The notes below the pieces were generated by a model. The model was not told where the DNA came from, searched no databases, and worked only from the letters and a program-made list of their open reading frames with translations. A program made the position numbers and the translations under genes. A stretch of DNA of 25,244 bases from NCBI GenBank assembly GCA_027575765.1, contig JANBPT010000712.1, forward strand, positions 1 to 25,244, in the 5' to 3' direction. This document shows, piece by piece, positions 16,977 through 25,244 of this stretch; position 1 is the stretch's first letter, and each line of letters starts with the position of its first letter. The stretch comes from Tieghemiomyces parasiticus. Lineage: Eukaryota; Kickxellomycota; Dimargaritomycetes; Dimargaritales; Dimargaritaceae.

Positions 16977-19658
16977 ATGGATCTCTCCTTTGCTTTAACG
17001 GCCTTCCAGGTAAGCCCCAAGACCAACGGCATGACCTTCCCCCCCCCGGAAAGCGACATTCACACACTCCCCGCCGCACTTGGCGTCAAGGCTCCTTTTG
17101 TAGCGAATGCGCTTCTCGCACCCCCCCTCCCCGCGCGTGGGTTGGGGTGCACTCCCCCCGGCCCCCGTCCGGTGCTTTCTTAGCGAGCCGTCACGACCGG
17201 ACCTTATTGGGTCCTATATTGTCGCACCCGCTTCATGCGTGCAGACGCTGAGGTACCAGGATAGTATCCGTACACCTGTCTACTATGTCGAACGATAGCT
17301 GGTCACCAGGACGGCCCCTTCTTGTTGAGTCTCGTACTAACGATATTGTATTTATCAATTTATTCCCCTTGGTCTATCACTCTTTCCCTTCACACTCCCA
17401 TCTAGGCCATCCTCCAAGTCTTCATCATCTCACTATGCGGCTACGTATTCAGTAAAATGGGGTATATCCCCAAGCCCGTCCAAAAGGTAAGTTTTAGTTC
17501 CTTTTGTTGTGCACTAGACGGGCTGGCTCGACCTGGTCCAGTGCTGCGTTACGCATTACCGTGATCCCAACCTTGGGGGGTGGGGGTAAGTCGCAGGCCT
17601 CTCTTCCTCCAACTGGGCCATCTCAATGGACCCTTCGGCGGATAAAACAGGTGGCCCCTGAAAATGCAACCCCACACGTACTTTCCCTTTAGGAAAAGAT
17701 TCGCCTACCAGATTTGTTTGGCAACTCTATCTTGGGGAAAACGTTCGACATGCAGGGGCCCTGAGAGGCCGGTATGCAGTCGCCGCCACACAAGCATTTG
17801 CGCGTGCGGAGACCCCCACCCTCTCTTCATTTACATATCCCAACTCCCCAGTGAGGGACGCGGAAATTCCCACTATTTTCCCTCCTTCCTCGGTTCCGTA
17901 CTGTCACTAGGCTAGTCCCGGTCACGTTGCAAATCGTACGCTCCGGCGCCACCGATACACCGTACTAACGTCCCCTAACTTGTGCCACTCACCACCCCCG
18001 CCGTCATTTCCATGTATCTGCGTAAACCGTAGGGTCTGTCTGTGCTCAACATGAACTTCTTTACGCCCTGCCTACTCTTTGCGAGCATGATCGATACTGT
18101 GTCTCCCGAGGTAATCGCTGAGTTATGGCCCATGGTGCTATTCTACTTCGTCTTCTCAGCTATTTCGCTCGTCATCAGCGTGGTGGGTTGCCGTATCTTG
18201 CGCATCTCCGCGGGCCTGCATCGTTTCATGATGGTGGCTCTACTCTTCAGCAACACCAATAGCCTGCCTATCTCGTTGCTGCGCGGCATCATGCTGAGCA
18301 GCGGGTCCTCCGTCCTCTTCAACGGTCCGTACGACACGCCCGAGAAGGCCGCTGCCCGCGCCGTGTCCTACGCCGTCATCTTTGTTATTTTTAACAACGT
18401 GTTCCGCTGGACCGTCGGCGTGCGGCTCCTGGCCGCCGACTCCGACAAACTGGGCAACCAGGACGTGCAGGCCACCAAGTTAGCCTCACACAACCGCCTG
18501 ATGGTGGTCCCCTCCAGTGTCAGCCTTGCCATCGACTCTAGTGCCTCGTCGGTAAACATGTCACCCAGTTCATCAGCTTACGGGTCCACCGCTTCGCTGG
18601 CTTCACCGAGGTCCGACCAGTTCGATTTTCCTGGCGATACCCCCGCACTTACTATCACAGAGTGTACCCCGGCGACCGAGCGCGACAGCCTGCTACCGGG
18701 CGGCGTTACCCCCACCAGTGAGACCCCCCCGAGCAGGGTGCCCCGCGGCCAATGGGCCACGTTCTTCCACCGGGCCCACAAGTTGTGGCACCCCGTCAGC
18801 AAGCGGTTGCGGAAGTTGGCCAAATCCGTCAACGGGCTCCTCAATCCCCCTGTTTACGCCATCATCGCCGCCCTGGCAGTGCAGTTTATTCCAGGGGTCC
18901 ACGAGGTGGTGATGGACCCGGATTCACTCTTTATCCCATTCATCAAGGCCATACAAATCAGCGGTGATGCGGCCATCCCGGTCATGCTGCTCTCGCTTGG
19001 CGCCCAGCTCGGTGGTGTCCAATTGGGCATGGCCGGCGCCCTCTCCCGCGTCGCCCGTCACCTCACTCCGGCCTCTTTCCGTTCCCGTATGTCGTCGGCG
19101 TCGTCCTCGTCATCTAACCTCGCTGTCCCGCCCGCCCTGACCCTCCTGGACGCTGACGTTCCGGCCTATGCTTCACGCACGGGTGCCAACGCTGGTACCT
19201 CCTCCTTGTTGGTGCCCGGTTGCAGAAGCGACGAGGTCCAGGTCACCACCATTCATGTACCGGAATCTCCGTCGAATGAGCCTGACGCCCTATCCCAGGC
19301 CTCGTCTACTGCGGAGAACTCTCAGATTATCACCTCATCCACTCGCGGGTTCTCGGATGGCACCAAGTCCATTATTCTGACCATGGTGGGTCGCTTCATC
19401 ATCTTCCCAGCTATTTGCATCCCCATGCTGCTCTTCCTCCGACCATATATTCCTATCGCCGCCGCTGACCCGGTATTTATTCTTACCCTCATGGTGCTGT
19501 GCTGTATGCCTCCGGCCATCAATCTCATCACCGTCGCCCAGGCTCTCGGCATCTTTGAGGAGGAATCGGCCAAGTTACTATTTTACACCTACGTCACAGC
19601 CGTGCCCGTGCTCACGTTGCTCATCACCATTTTCCTGCTGGTGGTGTCCAACTCGTAG
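16977..19658 (+). CDS. Auxin-efflux-carrier-like (PIN-like, Mem_trans family) membrane transporter, 579 aa
   Basis: Exons are 16977-17009 (11 codons), 17406-17486 (27 codons) and 18033-19658. Both introns are phase 0 (396 and 546 bases), with GTAAGC/GTAAGT donors, TACTAAC branch sites at 17335-17341 and 17963-17969, and TAG acceptors. The three exons together rebuild the first helix (SFALTAFQ|AILQVFIISLCGYVFSKMG). Five N-terminal helices follow to about residue 170, with the family motif FSNTNSLPISL near 110-120. A Ser/Thr-rich cytoplasmic loop covers about 172-300. The second helix bundle carries LLSLGAQLGG near 358-367, a second Ser-rich loop, and a final group with CCMPPAINLITVAQ near 527-540. 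Two five-helix bundles joined by a soluble loop is the family plan. Fungal members such as yeast Ecm3 are poorly characterised; substrate is unknown and plant-type auxin export should not be assumed. ER or plasma membrane is likely. Confidence 0.92.
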
Positions 19659-20316
19659 GCGGGACTGTCGAGACTGCGGCAGGTGGTAACTTTTGAACTA
19701 TATACATCCCTTAGTAGTTATCCTCCCCCCCCCTACGCTTGACCCTTTTTGGCTGTGCCAGTTTTTTTTTTCACTCCTCCATTATTATTAGTGTAACGCT
19801 TCTCAACTTCATGTCGGGATTCACCCTCTTGGCATCGCCGGGGAGGGGGTTATATATATATATATCCCTGTATCAACCTTGAGATCTGGAGTCCCACCAT
19901 GATGAACTTTGAGAGGATGGAGCCTGATTCACTTCCGCATCATCACCCGTTCCTCATTGGCATTTCCACAGTGGTCGATCCATGTACATTTCCATCAAAT
20001 AAAGTCGTTGTCGACTCGAACGATATCGGGTAGCAGCTCGGCTGTATTTACATACAATGTAGTCCTTACGACGTACCGAGTTGAGCCCAATTTTGAAGAA
20101 GGAATTCCAATATAACAGGCTGTTGATTAAAAGTGCATCGTTTAATTTTTGATAACGGCGTGAATTGATGTGCACTGTACGTGCGAAGAAGTGAGAAGAC
20201 TAAGCTGCCCAGCAAACGTCCGCCTTTTGTAACGTATGGAAGAAGTGAAGCTAGCTGGCAACAACAACCCTGACAAATAAATAAGAGTGAAAAAAAAACT
20301 CACCATAAATTACGAG
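19659..20316. other. Convergent intergenic region between the carrier and 393-aa genes
   Basis: It holds the 3' flanks of two converging genes. It contains C and T homopolymer runs near 19725-19770 and a TA repeat at 19851-19865. A minus-strand ATTAAA at 20141-20146 is a possible polyadenylation signal for the 393-aa gene. No gene is seen. Confidence 0.5.
19851..19865. repeat. (TA)n microsatellite
   Basis: Fifteen bases of alternating T and A are read directly, located between two convergent genes. Confidence 0.9.
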
Positions 20317-21498
20317 CTATTTACGAGCTTTCTTAGTTCCCTTAAGCATCTTGGGTACGGATTTTAGAGCGTTGCTCATGGACATCCCAACCCGTTGGAA
20401 TAAATCCGAAGATTTTACAGCCCCAGGAGTCCTAGTCGGTGGCGTTGGGCTTTTGGATCTTCCGGTTTGTTTCGGGGTGATGAAGGAGGTCAATTTGGAG
20501 AATCTGGCCGTTTTCTTGGGTGATTGTGGGCTCGATTCCTGGCCATTAACCTTCTTGATGGCGGCGACCCGGTTGGTCTTTTCAAGTCGCTTATTTTTCT
20601 GGACCCCGGTCTGACCCTGGATGGGCTTTGGCAATTTAGATGATGAGGACGATCTGAGCGAGTCAGTCGAGGATTGCGGGTTATCGATGCTGGTTTGCCT
20701 GATCAGCTTTGTAGAGCCACGCACGGCTCTGGGCAGTTTGCTCGGGGGTTGATTTCGCGCCACCGCCGTCGCCGCCCGGCTGCCGTTGCTGCTATCGTCA
20801 GCCAGTGTTGATTCTTGGTCGTTGGCGCTACCGACATTCAGACGTTGCAAGATGTTCTGGTTGGTAAAGTCAACGGTGGGGTTATCGATGAGCAGGTTCA
20901 GGTTGAAAAGGGGACCCGCGGCAGAGGTGCCGGAATTCGACCCCTTTTCCATGTCAGTTGCAACCCCGTTGATTTCTTCGCTGGCCACGTCTAGTGGAGA
21001 CTCCTCCAGAGCTGTCACTTGACTGTTTACCACGGGGTTGTAAACGGCTGTAAACCCTGGCTCCTTCTCTCCCTGGCCCACATCCCCAGTCTCTTGATTG
21101 ATCACGTCGGTCGAGATCCCAGCTGGGGGTTCCAGGGTCGGTTCTACATCTTCGCCGTCCTCCTCGTCTTCCTCAGGGATTGTCTCGAGCGAACGGGGAT
21201 TGTCATATTTAAACAGGGATTTAGGCACTGATACATCCTCAATCGTCTGAGGAGAATTCGTAACCCGACGGGGAATACGGGAGACGCGCGCGTGCTTCGT
21301 CTGTTCGCCAGGGCTAAAAGGTAATGCCGAGCTGACGGTTCGGGAGATAGGCTTCCGGCTATCAACGGGTGAATATGATAGGGAACTCTGGGGGATGCGG
21401 CTAGTTGCGGAAATGGGGGCAGAAACGGTTAGGGTCGGGTTGAGTGCGGCCTGCGCGAGGAGCAGCAGTGTCACCGAGGAAACGGTAGAGGCACGCAT
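20317..21498 (-). CDS. Secreted, charge-segregated disordered protein, 393 aa
   Basis: The N-terminus (residues 1-27) is a signal peptide with a Leu-rich core at 10-20 and VSA-P cleavage near 27. The mature chain has no cysteine. It is segregated by charge: residues 28-100 are mildly basic and Ser/Pro-rich. Residues 105-185 are acidic, with PEEDEEDGEDVE at 108-119. From 245 to the end it is strongly basic and Ser/Pro-rich (SKLPRAVRGSTK, SPKKTARFSK, KQTGRSKSPTPP), ending in MLKGTKKARK. A possible short helix precedes the end (FQRVGMSMSNALKSV, 367-381). No family is recognised. A basic C-terminus could bind polyanions such as wall polysaccharide or nucleic acid, or act as a localisation signal; this is inference. 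A TATA box lies about 165 bases upstream. Single exon. Confidence 0.75.
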   Translation of the reverse strand: MRASTVSSVTLLLLAQAALNPTLTVSAPISATSRIPQSSLSYSPVDSRKPISRTVSSALPFSPGEQTKHARVSRIPRRVTNSPQTIEDVSVPKSLFKYDNPRSLETIPEEDEEDGEDVEPTLEPPAGISTDVINQETGDVGQGEKEPGFTAVYNPVVNSQVTALEESPLDVASEEINGVATDMEKGSNSGTSAAGPLFNLNLLIDNPTVDFTNQNILQRLNVGSANDQESTLADDSSNGSRAATAVARNQPPSKLPRAVRGSTKLIRQTSIDNPQSSTDSLRSSSSSKLPKPIQGQTGVQKNKRLEKTNRVAAIKKVNGQESSPQSPKKTARFSKLTSFITPKQTGRSKSPTPPTRTPGAVKSSDLFQRVGMSMSNALKSVPKMLKGTKKARK

Positions 21499-23967
21499 AT
21501 TTCCCGTGGTAACGGTTATCAGGGGCTAAGGTAATAGCGGAGGGCGGGCAAGGTGACAGGCCGCGTAAATAAGAGAAGACAGGTAAAATGAGGGGGGGGG
21601 AACAGCAATAGGTATAACGTGATGGCTTGCATTGATACAAACCAGCACGAGGGCAAGGGGCCTTTTATATATACGACAAGAGAGCCCGAGACCTTCCATC
21701 GCCGGCTAAAGCCACAGACATAATAACTCTCAAGCTGGTGAGGGGATGGGATGGGGAGGTTTGAGCGACAAGGAGCGCACGTCGATAGTCCCAACAACTA
21801 TAGCCACATTATCAAGCAATGGGGAGTTGCGACGCCAGCATACCACGTCATCGGATACCACCACGGCCCGGCGGCTTCGCGGGCCTGACTATTTCCTCCA
21901 TACCCCCGCACAGCTGCACCGACCGTATGGTTGGAAACCACTTGGGAAAGTGGAGCAGCAGGATACGTACCACCTTTCGGTCAACATCCGATAGGTTGAA
22001 CGCATCCGGAAGGTCTAAGCTATGGCGCTTTCCGTTCCCCCCACCAGTCCACAGCCCTCATGCCGTTGCGGAGTGGAACAGGTGGGAACACTATCACTCG
22101 GCCTAATTGATAGATACACTAACCATCTGCACCTCTCCGACGCTCAAAATGCAAGCCTCGTTTTTGGGGTAAGATCGTCCTTGCCAATCCCCAAGGTCCG
22201 TGCACGGTGAAGAGGAGCAGATAGCTCATCCTGAAGGAAGGTGGCGGCAGGGGAAGGCCGGGGTATTGGATGGGTGAGAGTGGTGAGGTGAGTGGATCAA
22301 ACGCCACATCATTCTCATTTCGTACATCAGTGGCGTTCGTGACGAGGTTGAGGCGCCAGGGTTGATCGGGAAGTCGCGGGGTGGCCGGGGGAGGTGGGAT
22401 TCCGAAAAAGGGGGAAGTGATAGCATGGTGTCAAATAAGCCATTTAAAACACGTCGAATGAACGAAAGGAGGGGGGGTTGACGAGTCAAATCAAATGACA
22501 GGTATGGAAAATATGTGGCTTGAGCAGGGACGACGTATCGTGTTCCGTTGGGTGGCCTAGCATGCCGTTGTACAAGTACGATGTGGTCCTTTGGGTGTTA
22601 AGGGCAGCAACCCTGTAAGCTGCCTCCACCCCTCCTCCCACTTAGCACAGAGTATCAATCAAATGGCTTACGTGCCCGACTGTTGGCTGACGTTTCCCCT
22701 TCACATCCATACTAACATTTAAGAACGAAAGAGATTTACTATGCGTATGGGTATTATGGGCCAAATCTCAATCGGTAGAACCCGGTAACTCGTTAGGGAT
22801 GGCCCCATCGAAAGAGCAGGACAAGGAATGCCGCCAACAGGCTTAAAGCGTAATTCGAAATACACTATTCAAATCCAGCCATAATTCATGAAACCATAAA
22901 CTAGGGTTGCCTACCAGTGATGGGTAGTGGACTACATCCAGTACCTTACGCCAACCACCAGAAGCATAGGCTTAATTTAATATTATGGCTCCGCCATTAT
23001 TTCTGAAATTTAACCGCTCCAATTGCTAAGAAATGGGCCCCTCTTGGCATCCGGTCACTCACATAAATGATTCGATAACGAGACCGGGAAACCAGCCGAC
23101 CAGGTCGTCCGAAATACGCAAGCGGGTGTCGTTCAGACACCCCAGCTGGGAAGTACTCTATCATCTGCCCTTAAGGCTACACCGATCCGAAGTCCACAGT
23201 TTATTCAGCCAGGTCACAGCTCACTTGCCTAGCTCGTCATAGACAAATTACATTGCTCACCCTCCCTAAGTAATCAACACCATTGTCGTCTTAGTGGCAT
23301 AGAGGTCATCTGCTTACTTAAGTTGTACTGCTAGACTATATCCAACCAAAACTGGCTGCTGCCTTAGCTAACCTTCCTCATCTTTAACTGCCTTCGCTGT
23401 TCACGCCCACTATCTTTTGCACGATACATACTGCAGTTACCATCTGGGTTATGGAACGGTATGTAGGGGAGGGGAACCTGCTACACCCCGGTCCCACTGT
23501 ACCCATTCGACCTGACGGGGCGGCCCACGGAGAAACTAACTAACCCCCCTACGCCAAGGTACATTGGGGATCAATGCCCTCGACTGACTAGGAACGGCCT
23601 CTTCCCTTTTGCCTTTCCCATTTTCAACAACACTCTCCTAAGGGTGAAATTCTGCTCGTATTCAACTAGTCCCAACAACCTGATATTCAATTCACTACAC
23701 TCCGTACCCAAGCTTTCATCTGCCATATTCGGATCTCAACAACACAATAGATTTTCCCCTACTTTTATGACGGCCTTCGTTGGCTGCCGCCTTATCTCTA
23801 TCTTTACACTGCCCACAGGCTGATGCGAAATTCGGATGATTTCAAATCATTTTATCATGTACAAGACGTCCGACCGTCAGCCTAGCAAGAAAGCACCATC
23901 CCACACAGCCACTATCCCTACAACGGCACTATTCTACGTTTCCCAACTCACCGGGCTCCCACGTACA
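21499..23967. other. Long gene-free interval before Myb copy B
   Basis: The left 300 bases include the promoter of the 393-aa gene. The remainder holds only short frames in conflicting phases and becomes more AT-rich after about 22700. The sequence immediately past the Myb copy B stop shares nothing visible with the 3' flank of copy A. No RNA gene or mobile element was recognised. Confidence 0.5.
21663..21673 (-). promoter_or_regulatory. TATA box of the 393-aa secreted protein gene
   Basis: Read on the minus strand this is TATATATAAAA, about 165 bases upstream of the start at 21498. The strong consensus and the spacing like that of the 704-aa gene support it. Confidence 0.5.
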
Positions 23968-25127
23968 TTAGTCGACGTGATCTGGCTGACCATTTGTGAC
24001 CGGCATTGCCTGCTCTATTAGCGCCTGGCGGATCTCACAGCACCGAATCAAGGCCCGTAGAGAAGGGCCGTTTGAATCGAGCACCATGATTTTGTTGATC
24101 ACCCGATACTGGAGCCCATATTCTCGGTAGAGGTCCAGGAGTTGGGTAGCCGCACTATCGCTGAAATTGGCCGGGATGCGGTGGTAATGAAGACGGAGCC
24201 TCTGCGTGCGCTGTCTAAGGTATTCATAATTACGGTCGGGAAACTCCTGCCCTAAGGTGGCCCAAAGCGTGGGTAATCCACCCTCCAGTGGCTGCTCGTC
24301 AAGATCCTGCGCCTGGCCGTTGGGTCCTTGGCTAGGATCCATGCCTACTCGGCCTGACTCCTCGACTCGGCGACAGAGCTCGGCGTAGACCGGCATGTCT
24401 TTGAGGAAATGGGGCCACAGACGATGAATCCCGAGAAGGAGGCGGACATCGTCGGTGACGGACCAACGTGTCCTAGGGGCACGGTAACCGGCTTGCACCC
24501 CATCCTCCGTGGCTACGGCTGCCTTGCACATCAAACGTCGCCAGTCCCTAAACCAATACCCTATGCATTGTACAGAATTTCGTGTCCCTACTTTAGCCGC
24601 GACATCTGTCCAGAATCCTGATGGAAATCGACGGCTAGCTGATACCTTGCTTTGGACTTCGGGGTCTCTCATGACTGCTCTCAGCCGCTCGATCTCGTCA
24701 GGTTGCCAAGAACCGCGAGTTGCGGCCGTGATGGTGTGATAGCGATGCCGCAAGGCAGACTCCGTACGGTAATAGTTGTGGTGGGGCGGTGCTCGACGAT
24801 CCAGCAGCTCATTCCGAATTATAGTCCAGCTTTCTCCAACCTGGTCCACCCGCCGCAATAGCCACCGGTCGTCCTTGATGGTCCAGCTCGGTTCCCCAAG
24901 GTGTACCCTGCTACCGGTACTGGCTTGTGCTCGGAAAAGGGCCAACCTGGTCAAATAAGTGTGTCTCGTATTGCATTGCGTATTGGTACGCGTCCCCACC
25001 TCCCGAGCGATACGGATCCAGTTTCCCGTACCATGGGTGGCTATAGCCTTGCGGAGCCGGTCGTTCTCTGCTGGTGACCATTTAATATTGCAATTTTGCA
25101 GCTCGTGGTTGCTCGGCTCGGGCGTGG
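23968..25127 (-). CDS. Multi-Myb/SANT-repeat protein, copy B (5' end outside window)
   Basis: This is the paralogue of the gene at 8012-9543. Exon 2 starts at 25127 with the same ACATAG acceptor and CTAAC branch sequence. By the constant offset, its 5' exon would lie at about 25310-25496, beyond the right edge. It encodes the same five Myb-like repeats; R1 is unchanged from its first Trp onward. About 40 residues differ from copy A, clustered in R2 helix 2, R3 helix 3 (for example Asp-Cys-Asn-Lys becomes Phe-Arg-Asp-Trp), R4 helices 2-3 and R5 helix 3. Hydrophobic core positions, such as the Gln-Cys and Tyr-Trp of R3, are kept. The last 12 codons (MPVTNGQPDHVD) are unrelated to copy A. The frame is intact, so it looks functional. 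Mitochondrial targeting can only be presumed from copy A. Confidence 0.85.
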
Positions 25128-25244
25128 CTATGTAGTGGGCACGGTGGGTTGATCGGCAGTTATCGTTAGTTGGGACTAAAGGATGGTGCACTCCAGAGGC
25201 GGTAGCGGACCCAGGACGGCCTATCTCCCCCGGGGGGTTGGTCG
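24008..25244 (-). repeat. Segmental duplication, copy B
   Basis: This aligns without gaps to 8055-9291. It reaches the right edge of the window still identical, so the duplicated unit is longer than seen here. The left limit falls within the last codons of the gene. Confidence 0.97.
25128..25244 (-). other. Partial intron of Myb copy B
   Basis: The 117 bases are identical to the acceptor half of the copy A intron (9175-9291), including the branch-like CTAAC and the ACATAG acceptor. The donor lies outside the window. Confidence 0.7.

Noticed and set aside
19990..20035. TTCGA-type sequence resembling a tRNA T-loop
   Set aside because: Flanks do not pair as a T-arm, and no acceptor stem or D-loop was found; similar TTCGA sites elsewhere failed the same way.
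1..25244. CRISPR arrays, operons, bacterial promoters or riboswitches
   Set aside because: No regularly spaced short repeats, and the gene structure is eukaryotic with spliceosomal introns.

Overview
The window looks like nuclear DNA of a filamentous, early-diverging fungus. Genes are monocistronic, on both strands, spaced 0.6 to 3 kb apart. They carry few spliceosomal introns, with GTAAGT/GTAGGC donors, CTAAC or TACTAAC branch sites and YAG acceptors. The multi-Myb genes, the fungal-type PIN-like carrier and the low-complexity secreted proteins fit a zoopagomycete-like lineage (for example Dimargaritales or other Kickxellomycotina). That placement is inference; no rRNA or marker gene is present to fix it.

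Layout, left to right. Bases 1-1000 are AT-rich and look like a decayed LTR-retrotransposon remnant with a primer-binding-site-like sequence. Two genes for secreted, cysteine-free proteins follow on the minus strand (1271-1813 and 4631-6745). Next, also on minus, come a Myb-repeat gene (8012-9543, copy A) and a Pdr16/Sfh3-type Sec14 lipid-transfer protein (10140-11408). On the plus strand are mitochondrial ribosomal protein bL27m (13080-13911, three exons) and a ten-helix auxin-efflux-carrier-like membrane protein (16977-19658, three exons). The minus strand resumes with a third secreted, charge-segregated, cysteine-free protein (20317-21498) and a second Myb-repeat gene (copy B, 23968 to beyond the right edge).

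The most notable content is the Myb pair. Copy A has a 5' exon (9357-9543) encoding what looks like a mitochondrial presequence. It joins in phase across a 182-base intron to five Myb/SANT-like repeats. Copy B is an ungapped duplicate at a constant offset of 15953 bases. The two are identical over runs of 143-179 bases, including all intron sequence visible in both, yet differ at about 40 amino acids packed into a few patches. Most patches fall on the second and third helices of repeats 2-5, the third being the DNA-reading helix of Myb domains. This suggests an organelle-directed, sequence-specific DNA-binding (or RNA-binding) family whose specificity is being diversified by selection, by patchy gene conversion, or both.

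The other genes do not form an evident pathway. Long gene-free stretches (1814-4630, 11409-13079, 13912-16976, 21499-23967) hold no convincing coding or RNA gene that could be recognised by reading.
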